From assembly GCA_026713245.1 (NCBI GenBank), contig JAPOOU010000142.1, forward strand, positions 1-49,524: a DNA stretch of 49,524 nt, in the 5' to 3' direction. This DNA is from Chloroflexota bacterium (lineage in GTDB: Bacteria > Chloroflexota > Anaerolineae > Aggregatilineales > Phototrophicaceae). Below the pieces are notes generated by a model that did not search any database, was not told the origin of the DNA, and worked only from the letters and a program-made list of their open reading frames with translations. Position 1 is the stretch's first letter. Each line of letters starts with the position of its first letter. Shown here piece by piece: positions 41,625 to 49,524 of the stretch. The translations under genes and the position numbers were made by a program.

Positions 41625-43079
41625 ATGAGACTCTTTGGCTACAAACCCCAAATCGGCGACTTCGGCGACACCATGCCCTTCTATTACAATGGCGAGTGGC
41701 ATATCTTCGCGCTGGCGACGCCGCCGGATACCTGGACTGTTCCCGAACGCGCGGCTTGTCGCCTGGCGCATATCGTCTCGAAAGATCTGGTGCATTGGGA
41801 GGAATTGCCCGACGCCTTTGGTCCGGGGCAAGAAGGCGATCCCGATGTCGGCGCCATCTGGACAGGTTCGATACACGACCACAATGGCAAATTCCACTTC
41901 TTCTACACCGGCTACAGCCACAGCGCCAAGTTCCAACAGACCATCTGTCACGCCACTAGCGATGACATGATCACCTGGGAAAAAGATCCGGACAATCCCA
42001 TCCTCATCGCCGATACGGCACAATGGGAACCCGCCGATTGGCGTGATCCCTACGTCTACTACGACCAGGAAAAAGGCTGCTATGCCATGCTGATCGCGGC
42101 GCGGCTGAATGAAGGACTGGAGGATCGGCGCGGCTGTGTGGTGGTGGCTTACTCGGATGACCTGGAAAGCTGGGAACTGGGCGGCACGCTCTGGGCGCCG
42201 CAGCAGGTCCACTGTATGGAATGCCCAGAGACCTTCAGCCTCGGCGGTTACAACTATCTGGTCTTTTCGCGCTACTCCGGCGACGCCAAGACGCTATACC
42301 GCGTCGCGAAGCCAGGGGAACCTTGGGAGGCGCGGCCGCTGGACGCCCTCGACGGCTCGAAATTCTACGCCGCCAAATCGGCCGGGGACGGCCAGAGACG
42401 CTTCACCTTCGCCTGGATCCCGCGGCGTAAATTCGGCAGCAACGACGAAGACTTCATCTGGGGCGGCGAATATGGTTCCCCGCGCGAGATGATCGCCATG
42501 CCCGACGGTACCCTGACCTGTCGTCTGCCCGCCGAGGTTGCCGCCAGCTATGCGAATGAGCAGGATTACGAGTTCATCCCCGGCGACGGCAATTGGGACG
42601 GCGCCCGCTGCGATGCCCGCGGCGCCTTTGGATTCGGTCACCTCAAAACGGCGCGCGGCGATCTGATGCTGGAAGTCGAGATCGCATGCGACCCTAACAC
42701 CATGAGCGCTGGAATCCTGATGGAGCCGACCGCGGACATGTATATGGGACATCTGCTGATGGTCGAACCAGGCCGCAAGCGCGCGTCAATTCGGCGCTGG
42801 CCCATCCAATGGGAACCCTTCTGGCAGGACTTGTTCCCTGGCAGTCCTGAACTAGGACCCGATATGGCGCGTCCAATGCTGGTGGATCAATTCTTGTACA
42901 GCGAGCCGGAAGACGGCAAATATCAGGTGCGCGTCTTGCGCAACGGCCAGTTAGTCGAGTGTTATGTCAACGATGAAGTGGTCATGTCCTATCGCATCTA
43001 CGAAGAGTCCGAGACCATGTTCGGTTTCTTCGTCGATCAAGGCGCAGCCAGCTTCAATAACCTGTCAATCCGCACCTGA
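41625..43079 (+). CDS. glycoside hydrolase family 32-like fructosidase
   Basis: 484 residues, no signal peptide, so cytoplasmic. A five-bladed propeller of the GH32 type: the nucleophile is probably Asp15 in GDTMPFYYNGEWHIF, the transition-state Asp is in WRDPYVYY (Asp141), and the acid/base Glu is in HCMECPETF (Glu199). The first motif is the GDxMPFY variant rather than WMNDPNG, so this belongs to a divergent subgroup. The C-terminal beta-sandwich is present (MFGFFVDQGAASFNNLSIRT). It would release fructose from fructosides or fructo-oligosaccharides imported by the adjacent ABC system. Confidence 0.88.
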   Translation: MRLFGYKPQIGDFGDTMPFYYNGEWHIFALATPPDTWTVPERAACRLAHIVSKDLVHWEELPDAFGPGQEGDPDVGAIWTGSIHDHNGKFHFFYTGYSHSAKFQQTICHATSDDMITWEKDPDNPILIADTAQWEPADWRDPYVYYDQEKGCYAMLIAARLNEGLEDRRGCVVVAYSDDLESWELGGTLWAPQQVHCMECPETFSLGGYNYLVFSRYSGDAKTLYRVAKPGEPWEARPLDALDGSKFYAAKSAGDGQRRFTFAWIPRRKFGSNDEDFIWGGEYGSPREMIAMPDGTLTCRLPAEVAASYANEQDYEFIPGDGNWDGARCDARGAFGFGHLKTARGDLMLEVEIACDPNTMSAGILMEPTADMYMGHLLMVEPGRKRASIRRWPIQWEPFWQDLFPGSPELGPDMARPMLVDQFLYSEPEDGKYQVRVLRNGQLVECYVNDEVVMSYRIYEESETMFGFFVDQGAASFNNLSIRT

Positions 43080-43162
43080 TCCAGACCTTGGCGGCCGCGC
43101 CGCGATATCTCGCAATGGAAAAGAACAATGCCGTCAATCGATTAGCTGAGATTTCAAACTGG

Positions 43163-43185
43163 AAAGGAGGTTGCTATTGATGTGA
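43163..43185 (+). other. strong ribosome binding site followed by a start-stop codon pair
   Basis: AAAGGAGG (43163-43170) is followed after nine bases by ATG (43180-43182) and immediately TGA (43183-43185). No longer frame opens from this site. It may be the relic of a lost gene or a start-stop element in the leader before the terminator hairpin at 43198. Confidence 0.4.
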
Positions 43186-43197
43186 TCATCCAATCTG

Positions 43198-43232
43198 ATA
43201 AACCGCGTCGCTCATGCGATGAGACGGTTTAT
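43198..43232 (+). terminator. hairpin terminator after the GH32 gene
   Basis: ATAAACCG (43198-43205) pairs with CGGTTTAT (43225-43232), and an inner CTCAT/ATGAG pair extends the structure. TGTTTCG follows directly. It separates the first GH32 gene from the binding protein, or attenuates between them. Confidence 0.55.
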
Positions 43233-43367
43233 TGTTTCGTGGGAGCGCGACCGAACCTTTCACTGCCGCCGTGCGGCGCGTTTTCCGGGCGCATGACCCA
43301 GATGCGTTAACCAAGAGTCGCGCACATCGTTTGCAAGCAATATCAAGACAATTAGGAGAACAATATC

Positions 43368-44681
43368 ATGTCAATGTTGAAGAGATTTGCATTCTTGCTG
43401 CTGATCTTGTCGCTCTTGAGCGGTATCGTCTCGGCGCAAGACAGCCAGTTCCTGGAAGTCTGGGACCAGTGGGAATTCTACGGTATGACCGCTGCGGGTC
43501 CCGCCCTTGAGGTCATCCACGCCGCCTGGAACGCTGAGCATCCCAATGTCTTCATGGACCGCTCGGTCTTCGGCGGTGGATGGCCGATTCGTAACGCCAT
43601 TGAGCTGGCCTTGACCTCCGGCGACGCGCCCGACGTCTTCTACTCCTGGCCCTCCGGCGCTGGTTTAACCGCCTACGCGCAAGAAGGTTATCTGCTCGAT
43701 CTGACGCCATACGCCGACAAGTACGGCTGGTGGGATCGCCTGCCCGATTGGGCCATCGAGCGCAATATGTGGGACGGCAAGCTCTATGCCTATCCCTGGG
43801 AGCAAGACCTCGAATACGTCTATTACAACCAGGTTATATTTGAAGAGCTTGGCCTGGATATCCCGCAGAGCTGGGAAGACATCCTCAATTGGTGCGCTGT
43901 CGCCAATGAAGCCGGCTACATCCCGATTTCCTTCTCCAACAGCCCCGATGGCTGGCAAGGCGCCAACATGTTCACCGACATGGTCGCGCTTACCGGCGGT
44001 CGCCAAGTTGGCCTGGACGTATTGCGCGGCGCCACCAGTTGGAATCGTCCTGAAGTGGTTGACGCCCTGGAAAAACTGCTTGAGATGGTTGAAGCCGACT
44101 GCTTCTCGCCCGGTTTCAACGGCAAGCACTATGGCGATTCGCTGGCCGAACTGTACACCGGACGCGCGACATCGGTCTGGACCGGCACCTGGGTCATCCA
44201 CGATATTAGCGGCAACATGGCCGAAGGCGCCCTGGACGTCTTCTACATGCCGGCGATCTACGATGACATCCCGCAAGCGACCCATATGTCAGAGGGCTCG
44301 GCCTATTATATCTGGGCGAACGCCGCGGATCCGGATCTCGCTGCCGAGTACATCGATTTCGTAACCGACCCGCGCTGGCTGCCGACCTGGATCGAAGAGG
44401 GTTTTGCCATTCCCATCCAAAAGGACCCCATCGACTGGAGCATCTATGACGTTGCTCCGGTGATCGGCAAAGCTTTCCGTATCGGCCAGGAAATGCAGGA
44501 TCTCAATGTCGATGCATTCCACACGACCGTGGCCCCCAACGTTGTTCGCGCCCTCTACCAAGGCGTGCAGGGCGTATTGGGCGGCGAACTGAGCATCGAC
44601 GACTTCCTCAATAATATGGACGAGGAAATGGCCGCCGCTGCCGAGCTTGGTCAGGTCTGGGAGCCAGGCGAGCGCATGTAA
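43368..44681 (+). CDS. sugar ABC transporter substrate-binding protein (SBP family 1)
   Basis: 437 residues. Signal peptide MSMLKRFAFLLLILSLLSGI ending VSAQD, no lipobox. Family 1 features: VWDQWEFYGMTAAGPALEVI, SGDAPDVFYSWPSGAGLTAY, YAYPWEQDLEYVYYNQVIFE and GTWVIHDISGNMAEGALDVF. AGGAGA lies 9 nt before the ATG. It delivers a sugar, probably a fructo-oligosaccharide given the two GH32 genes around it, to the permeases downstream. A 14-bp hairpin follows its stop. Confidence 0.9.
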   Translation: MSMLKRFAFLLLILSLLSGIVSAQDSQFLEVWDQWEFYGMTAAGPALEVIHAAWNAEHPNVFMDRSVFGGGWPIRNAIELALTSGDAPDVFYSWPSGAGLTAYAQEGYLLDLTPYADKYGWWDRLPDWAIERNMWDGKLYAYPWEQDLEYVYYNQVIFEELGLDIPQSWEDILNWCAVANEAGYIPISFSNSPDGWQGANMFTDMVALTGGRQVGLDVLRGATSWNRPEVVDALEKLLEMVEADCFSPGFNGKHYGDSLAELYTGRATSVWTGTWVIHDISGNMAEGALDVFYMPAIYDDIPQATHMSEGSAYYIWANAADPDLAAEYIDFVTDPRWLPTWIEEGFAIPIQKDPIDWSIYDVAPVIGKAFRIGQEMQDLNVDAFHTTVAPNVVRALYQGVQGVLGGELSIDDFLNNMDEEMAAAAELGQVWEPGERM

Positions 44682-44701
44682 TCCCGCTTCGAAAAAACTG
44701 T

Positions 44702-44735
44702 GGTCTTCGGTAGCCCCTCGCGGCTGCCGGAGGCC
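44702..44735 (+). other. very strong hairpin between binding protein and permease
   Basis: 44702-44715 pairs with 44722-44735 over 14 positions, three of them G-U, around the 6-nt loop CCTCGC. It starts 20 nt after the binding-protein stop. No U-tract follows (CTATAGC is next), so it is more likely an mRNA stabiliser or read-through limiter than a classical terminator. Confidence 0.75.
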
Positions 44736-44794
44736 CTATAGCATGTACGGGCAATTCCTCTCCACAGCGCCCGCCGATCCGGAAAGATACCGGT

Positions 44795-45664
44795 ATGCCG
44801 CGATTCAATATACGACCTTATATATTTATTGCCCCAGCTTTGATATACCTCGCTATATGGATCTTTTATCCCATCCTCAATGCCTTTGTGTTGAGCTTTT
44901 TTGATTCGCCGACCGGGCGCTCGCGCGATTACTTCTGGGTTGGACTCGGCAATTACACCAAGCTGCTTCAAGACGATCTGTTTCTCAAATCTTTATATCA
45001 CAACATCATTTGGGTATTGCTGAGCATCGCTATTCCAGTCGTTCTGGGCTTGTTGCTGGCGGTTGTCCTTTCCGGCCGCGGCAGAACGCGCCTGGTCTAC
45101 GCCAGCATATACTTCATCCCGCAGACTGTCGCGGCAGTTTGCGCCGCGATCGTCTGGCGCTGGATTTACGACCCCAGCATCGGGCCGCTCAACCACCTGC
45201 TGGAGGCGATCGGGCTGACAGGCCGGCCCTGGCTGGCGGACGAGTCCATCGTGCTCATCGCCGTAAACATGATCGGCAGTTGGTCCTATTACGGCTTCTG
45301 CGTGCTGATATTCATGGCCGGGCTACAGAACATCAGTCCCGAACTCTACGACGCGGCCAAGATTGATGGCGCCGCCGCCATTCAGCGCTTCATATATGTC
45401 ACGATTCCTCTCTTGCGCAATGCCATCACTTTTGTTCTCGTCTACACCATCATTGGTTCGATGAAATTCTTTGACCTGATCTTCGTGGCCACCAATGGCG
45501 GACCCAACGAAGCCAGCACAGTGGTCGGGCTGCGCATTTACTGGCACAGTATGCGCGAGGGGCGTTTCAACTATGCGGCGACGATGAGCACGATATTGAC
45601 GGTCGTCATCCTGGTGCTCAGCGTGGTTGTCATCCGGCAGATCGTCACAGAAGAAGGCGATTAG
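44795..45664 (+). CDS. sugar ABC transporter permease (MalF-type)
   Basis: 289 residues with six membrane segments, starting MPRFNIRPYIFIAPALIYLA. The EAA loop is ELYDAAKIDGAAAIQRFIYV followed by TIPLLRNA. It forms the membrane pore with the MalG-type permease encoded next. GGAAAG precedes the start. No ATPase gene accompanies the pair, so it relies on a shared MalK/MsmK-type ATPase, for example the one at 31220. Confidence 0.92.
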   Translation: MPRFNIRPYIFIAPALIYLAIWIFYPILNAFVLSFFDSPTGRSRDYFWVGLGNYTKLLQDDLFLKSLYHNIIWVLLSIAIPVVLGLLLAVVLSGRGRTRLVYASIYFIPQTVAAVCAAIVWRWIYDPSIGPLNHLLEAIGLTGRPWLADESIVLIAVNMIGSWSYYGFCVLIFMAGLQNISPELYDAAKIDGAAAIQRFIYVTIPLLRNAITFVLVYTIIGSMKFFDLIFVATNGGPNEASTVVGLRIYWHSMREGRFNYAATMSTILTVVILVLSVVVIRQIVTEEGD

Positions 45665-45674
45665 AGGAGATCAG

Positions 45675-46541
45675 ATGAATACCAGCGCCAAGCCGCGCAA
45701 ACGGCGATCCTATCATTCCTCTCGTATCATACAGAGCATATTAATCCACGCCGTCTTGCTGCTATTTGTCTTTATCGCCCTATTCCCCATTTACCTGATG
45801 TTCAACGCCGCGCTAAAGACCTCTGCCGAGTTGTTCCAGAGTTTTCTCGCCCTGCCCAAAGATCCGCAATGGAAGAACTTTAGCTTCATCCTCAACGAAC
45901 AAGGCTATAAAGGTGCGCTCTACAACAGCATGATTCTGTCGACATCGTCGATGATTCTGACAACCATCATATCCGTCCTGGCGGGTTACGGCTTCGCGGT
46001 CTATCGCTTTGTCGGCAAGCAATGGCTCTTCCTCCTGGTCCTGACGGGATTGATGGTTTCGGAAACCTCCGTGCTTATTCCGGTATATCAATTGCTGCAA
46101 GACCTGGGACTATTGAACACCTACGCCGGGATGATCCTGCCACAGGCTGCGCTGGGCTTGACATTCGGCGTCTTTCTAATGACCACTTTTTTCAAGGACA
46201 TCCCGCGCGCGCTCATCGACGCGGCTGTTGTGGACGGCGGTTCCGATCTGCAAGTCCTGCGCTACGTCATCATGCCACTGGCCCGCCCGGCCATTATGTC
46301 ACTGGCTTTGATCGAGTTCATGTGGGCCTGGAACAGCTTCTTCTTCCCGCTGGTGATCGCCACCAAGCAATGGCTGATGCCGATGAGCGTGCGCATCATC
46401 GACTTCATGGGGCGCTTCACTTTCAAGTACGACATGATCGCCACCACCACCGTCATCTTGTTCACGCCCATCTTGATCCTCTATCTGATCACCCAGCGCA
46501 GTTTCCATCGCGGCATTACCTTCGGCGCGCTGAAGGACTGA
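45675..46541 (+). CDS. sugar ABC transporter permease (MalG-type)
   Basis: 288 residues from the ATG at 45675 (AGAGGAGA upstream; an earlier in-frame start at 45627 lies inside the previous gene). The N-terminus is basic and cytoplasmic (NTSAKPRKRRSYHSS), followed by six membrane segments. The EAA loop is ALIDAAVVDGGSDLQVLRYV, and the C-terminus is RSFHRGITFGALKD, typical of MalG. Unlike the permease at 32441 it has no extra domain. It forms the importer with the MalF-type partner and the binding protein at 43368. Confidence 0.92.
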   Translation: MNTSAKPRKRRSYHSSRIIQSILIHAVLLLFVFIALFPIYLMFNAALKTSAELFQSFLALPKDPQWKNFSFILNEQGYKGALYNSMILSTSSMILTTIISVLAGYGFAVYRFVGKQWLFLLVLTGLMVSETSVLIPVYQLLQDLGLLNTYAGMILPQAALGLTFGVFLMTTFFKDIPRALIDAAVVDGGSDLQVLRYVIMPLARPAIMSLALIEFMWAWNSFFFPLVIATKQWLMPMSVRIIDFMGRFTFKYDMIATTTVILFTPILILYLITQRSFHRGITFGALKD

Positions 46542-46582
46542 ATCATTACATGACCGATCACACCAAGTAAGGACAGAAGCCA

Positions 46583-48127
46583 ATGTCCGAAAGCTATTCC
46601 GAGATTCTCGCCAAAGCGGACCAAGCGGTTGCGCAGACCGCCGCAACCCTCGGCGACGATCCGCAACGCCCGGCTTATCACCTGTTCACAGCCGCCAATT
46701 GGATCAACGATCCCAACGGTCCGGTCTACTACAACGGCTACTGGCACATGTTCTTCCAGCACAATCCCTACATCGCCGATTTCGGTCCCATGGGCTGGGG
46801 TCACGTGCGTAGCCCCGATCTGGTGCATTGGGAGCATTGTCCCATCGCTATCATGCCGGGCCCGGACAGCTATGATGCCGCTGGCTGCTGGTCGGGCAGT
46901 GTGGTCATTCACGACGGCCTGCCCACCATGATCTATTCCGGCGTCGCCGATATGACCCTCTGGAGCGCCGACGACGACCTGCCGCCCTCGGACAGGCAGC
47001 GCATCCCACAGGGCTACTACCATGAATTCGTGCTGGAGATCGACCAGGAGACGCAATGCGTCGCGACCAGCAGGGACAATCTGCAGACCTGGCACAAGCA
47101 TCCCGCCAATCCTGTCATACCCGCGATCCCGCCAGGTCTGGATCTGATCGGCTTTCGCGATCCCTTTTTGTGGAAAGAGGACGACGGCCGCTGGTATATG
47201 CTTCTTGGCTCGGGCATCAAGGGTCAAGGCGGCGTGGCCCTGCTCTATCGCTCGCCTGATATGATCAACTGGGAGTACCTCAACCCATTGTATATCGGGG
47301 ACCCGGCGGAAAGCGGCATCAATTGGGAATGCCCCAATTTCCTCGATCTGGGGGCAAAGCACATGCTGGTTGTATCACCGCATGGACGGCCGGTTTATTG
47401 GCTGGGGGATTATGCCAACCACCGCTATAGGCCCGACGGTCCGCCGAGGCGCCTGGATTGGGGAGACGTCTTCTACGCGCCTAACAGCCTGTTCGATCCA
47501 AGAAGCGATCGCTGGCTGATGTGGGGATGGATACGCGAGGCGCGCCCGCGCGACCAGTACGCCGCGGCCGGCTGGGCATCCTGCCTGACTTTGCCGCGGG
47601 AAATCTCGCTGGATGACAGCGGCAATCTTAACGTCAAGCCGGCGGAGGAAATGAAGCAACTGCGAAATGGCATGTTGGTCGACGAATTCCTGGACTTGGG
47701 CGCCGACGAGCGAAAAGTACTGGATGTTGCAGGCGATCGCTTGGAAATCGGCTTAAATGTCAATCATCATGACTGCCGACAATTTGGGATTCAGTTTCGA
47801 CACAGCCCAGACGGTAAACAGTTCACAGAACTGAGTTACAACTACGACGCCAATACCTTGCGTTTAGATCGTGAACATTCATCGTCCACAGCCGAAGTCA
47901 CGCGCGATCCTTGTGAGTGCGAACTTGCGCTCGAAAGGGGCGATACACTGCGGTTGACAATCTATCTGGACAATTCCGTCGTTGAAGTCTATGCCAACGA
48001 CCGAATCTCCATGACCAGCCGCATCTATCCCGACCTGGCGCAATCACAAGGAATTCGACTCTTTACCCTTGGCGGAAGCGCCAGCGTAGGCACGACAGTC
48101 TGGCGGATGGGCAGCATCTGGGATTGA
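46583..48127 (+). CDS. glycoside hydrolase family 32 beta-fructofuranosidase
   Basis: 514 residues, no signal peptide, hence cytoplasmic. Classical GH32 motifs: the nucleophile Asp43 in NWINDPNGPVYYNGYWHMFF, the RDP motif at 192-194 in GFRDPFLWKED, and the acid/base Glu249 in NWECPNFLDLG. The C-terminal beta-sandwich includes LRLTIYLDNSVVEVYANDRI. It hydrolyses sucrose, fructans or related fructosides. It follows the permease genes by 41 nt and ends the locus. It has the canonical WxNDPNG motif, unlike the GH32-like protein at 41625, so the two probably split the substrates. Confidence 0.93.
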   Translation: MSESYSEILAKADQAVAQTAATLGDDPQRPAYHLFTAANWINDPNGPVYYNGYWHMFFQHNPYIADFGPMGWGHVRSPDLVHWEHCPIAIMPGPDSYDAAGCWSGSVVIHDGLPTMIYSGVADMTLWSADDDLPPSDRQRIPQGYYHEFVLEIDQETQCVATSRDNLQTWHKHPANPVIPAIPPGLDLIGFRDPFLWKEDDGRWYMLLGSGIKGQGGVALLYRSPDMINWEYLNPLYIGDPAESGINWECPNFLDLGAKHMLVVSPHGRPVYWLGDYANHRYRPDGPPRRLDWGDVFYAPNSLFDPRSDRWLMWGWIREARPRDQYAAAGWASCLTLPREISLDDSGNLNVKPAEEMKQLRNGMLVDEFLDLGADERKVLDVAGDRLEIGLNVNHHDCRQFGIQFRHSPDGKQFTELSYNYDANTLRLDREHSSSTAEVTRDPCECELALERGDTLRLTIYLDNSVVEVYANDRISMTSRIYPDLAQSQGIRLFTLGGSASVGTTVWRMGSIWD

Positions 48128-48133
48128 TACGTA

Positions 48134-48149
48134 GGCAGGAGCGCCTGCC
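48134..48149. repeat. short perfect hairpin after the GH32 gene
   Basis: GGCAGG (48134-48139), loop AGCG, CCTGCC (48144-48149). It lies 7 nt after the GH32 stop between convergent genes and could help end transcription, but no U-tract follows. The context (GTAGG before, GGTCGC after) resembles the repeat at 40131. Confidence 0.4.
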
Positions 48150-48187
48150 GGGTCGCTAGCGCAGACCGTCGACCTTACCTTGCCGCC

Positions 48188-49228
48188 CTAGTCCGCGTGG
48201 GAATCGCCGCCTTTTGACACATCCGTCATTTGCCTGGCCTCCGCGTAGGTCGGCACGCCTTCGTCCGCGAAGATGCGGTCGATTTCGGCGCGGTCGGCGT
48301 CGGTCAAGCGCCAGTCGACAGCCGCGATATTCTCACTCAATTCGACTTCGTTGCGCATGCCCACCAGACCTACAGTTACAGCCGGGTTGCTCAATACCCA
48401 GGCCAGCGCCAACTGCGCCACCGACTTGTCGTGACCCTCCGCCACTGCTTTGAGCCGCTCCGTGACCCGCAGCTCTTTCAAGAAGTTCTCGCGTTCAAAT
48501 AGCGGCAAGCCAAAAGCCATGCCCTTTCCACGCCAGTCATTCTCGGCGAATACGGTATCCGGCTTCAAGCCGCCGCTCAGCAGACCGAAACCCAGGCTGC
48601 CGTATGCCATGAAACCGATACCTTGCTCCAGGCAATAGGGCAAGACGGCGGATTCCACCCGCCGGTCGAAGAGATTGTAGCCGATCTGATTGGCCGTCAG
48701 CTTGCCATGCTTCTGGCACTCCGTCATCATGCCGACATCATAATTGGAGACGCCGTAATGGCGAATCTTGCCCGCCGCCTTCAAGTCTTCGAGCGCGCCG
48801 ATCGTCTCATCGTGCGGCGTCGCCAGATCGGGCCAGTGTATCAGCATCAAGTCGATATAGTCGCTGTTGAGGCGTTTCAGACAACTTTCCGTACGCTCTG
48901 TGACCTGCGCCGCTGACGCATTTCTTCCGACAATGGCGGCATCGCCAATTAAGCCCGGGTCATCGTCTACGACAAAACCGACTTTCGTCACCAAGACAAT
49001 GTCTTTGCGACGATTGCCCAGTCCACGAGCCAGCAATTCCTCGGACCTGTAGGGACCGTAAACTTCTGCGGTATCGAAGAGCGTGATCCCATGGTCTATC
49101 GCCATATGTATCGCGCGCACGGCTTCGTCTACGTCGATCTCGCCGTACTGCGTCGTGCCCAGTTCCCAAGTGCCGAATCCTAGCGCCGAAGTTCTCAAAT
49201 CCGTATTTCCAAACTGTCGCTCTTCCAT
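48188..49228 (-). CDS. aldo/keto reductase
   Basis: 346 residues from the ATG at 49228 (AAGGAGG 6 nt upstream). A TIM-barrel NAD(P)H oxidoreductase. The catalytic tetrad is complete: Asp52 and Tyr57 in LFDTAEVYGPYRSEE, Lys82 in VLVTKVGF, and His131 in DLMLIHWPDL. The C-terminal cofactor region includes VGLVGMRNEVELSENIAAVD. It reduces an aldehyde or ketone, perhaps a sugar, given its convergent neighbour, but the substrate is open. A TATACT -10-like box lies about 20 nt upstream without a matching -35. Confidence 0.92.
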   Translation of the reverse strand: MEERQFGNTDLRTSALGFGTWELGTTQYGEIDVDEAVRAIHMAIDHGITLFDTAEVYGPYRSEELLARGLGNRRKDIVLVTKVGFVVDDDPGLIGDAAIVGRNASAAQVTERTESCLKRLNSDYIDLMLIHWPDLATPHDETIGALEDLKAAGKIRHYGVSNYDVGMMTECQKHGKLTANQIGYNLFDRRVESAVLPYCLEQGIGFMAYGSLGFGLLSGGLKPDTVFAENDWRGKGMAFGLPLFERENFLKELRVTERLKAVAEGHDKSVAQLALAWVLSNPAVTVGLVGMRNEVELSENIAAVDWRLTDADRAEIDRIFADEGVPTYAEARQMTDVSKGGDSHAD

Positions 49229-49524
49229 CGCCCGCCTCCTTGTTGATGACGATAGTATAACCAATACGGCACAGCATTCACCAATGCCAGCAGACCTAGT
49301 TCCAATAAAATAATGCGAAACAATTACATTTATTGTGAGAATTATGAATCTAATCCAAATCCCGGCAAAAGCGCTCCCCTTCTCGTAGTGCGGTGTCGGC
49401 GGTCAGTGTCTACGCGACCTACGCGCACCCTTTATGGGCTGAGGAGCGGGCGCCTTTTGCCAACTGACTCGCTGCCCCTGCCCCTAGCCCGTGACTCTGT
49501 GCCGAAACCGCGACCATTTAGTCG
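49229..49524. other. intergenic end of the window
   Basis: No gene supported. An A+T-rich stretch at about 49300-49350 contains a CAATAAA/TTTATTG inverted repeat (49303-49309 with 49329-49335); the last 130 bases are G+C-rich with no recognisable feature. Confidence 0.5.

Noticed and set aside
1..49524. CRISPR arrays, rRNA, tRNA, transposases or phage genes
   Set aside because: No regularly spaced repeats, no cloverleaf or rRNA-like segments and no integrase or transposase motifs were found. The repeats present are isolated palindromes or single direct repeats.

Overview
The window is a stretch of a bacterial chromosome of roughly 55-60% G+C (estimated by eye). It is gene-dense and carries mostly catabolic operons built around ABC transporters. 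The gene mix fits best an aerobic, heterotrophic member of the Chloroflexota (Anaerolineae-like): lipoprotein-free Sec signal peptides ending in SAQD/AQG on the solute-binding proteins, many enolase-superfamily dehydratases, phytanoyl-CoA dioxygenase-like oxygenases, DUF917/hydantoinase pairs, a CtaA/CtaB/cytochrome c cluster, and mosaic palindromic repeats. This is inference; no rRNA or tRNA gene is present to fix the taxonomy.

Layout. (1) 1-13745, minus strand: an oligopeptide-type ABC transporter (substrate-binding protein, two permeases, two ATPases) followed by DUF917 and hydantoinase/oxoprolinase-like enzymes. The operon is interrupted twice by accessory genes: an uncharacterised two-gene module (10235-11997) between the binding protein and the permeases, and two secreted SH3/Cys-rich/HExxH proteins (2550-5010) between the DUF917 and hydantoinase genes. 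(2) 13887-14970: debris of a sugar ABC permease, then a third SH3/HExxH paralogue. (3) 15055-24607: a sugar-acid/polyol cluster with a Gfo/Idh oxidoreductase, three enolase-superfamily dehydratases, a DapA-like lyase and a B12-dependent diol dehydratase whose large and medium subunits are fused. A VapBC-like toxin-antitoxin pair sits in it between 41-bp perfect direct repeats. (4) 24974-27322: heme A biosynthesis (ctaA, ctaB) and a c-type cytochrome. (5) 27706-36514: a dioxygenase, then a Ugp-like operon on the minus strand (binding protein, two permeases, ATPase, glycerophosphodiesterase, MetE-like enzyme); one permease carries an inserted PDZ domain. (6) 36680-40116: a second dioxygenase followed by two tandem fatty-acid-desaturase paralogues. 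(7) 40220-48127: a fructan/fructoside locus with a DeoR-LacI hybrid regulator, two GH32-type hydrolases and an ABC importer without its own ATPase. (8) 48188-49228: an aldo/keto reductase.

The most interesting signals are the secreted SH3 + CCFVDRQC-repeat + HEACH family (three copies, one decaying at its C-terminus), the PDZ domain inside an ABC permease, G/C-rich palindromic elements that are translated in frame inside two enzymes/transporters, the toxin-antitoxin cassette that appears to have regenerated the 5' end of its target gene, and strong hairpins without U-tracts that follow all three solute-binding-protein genes.
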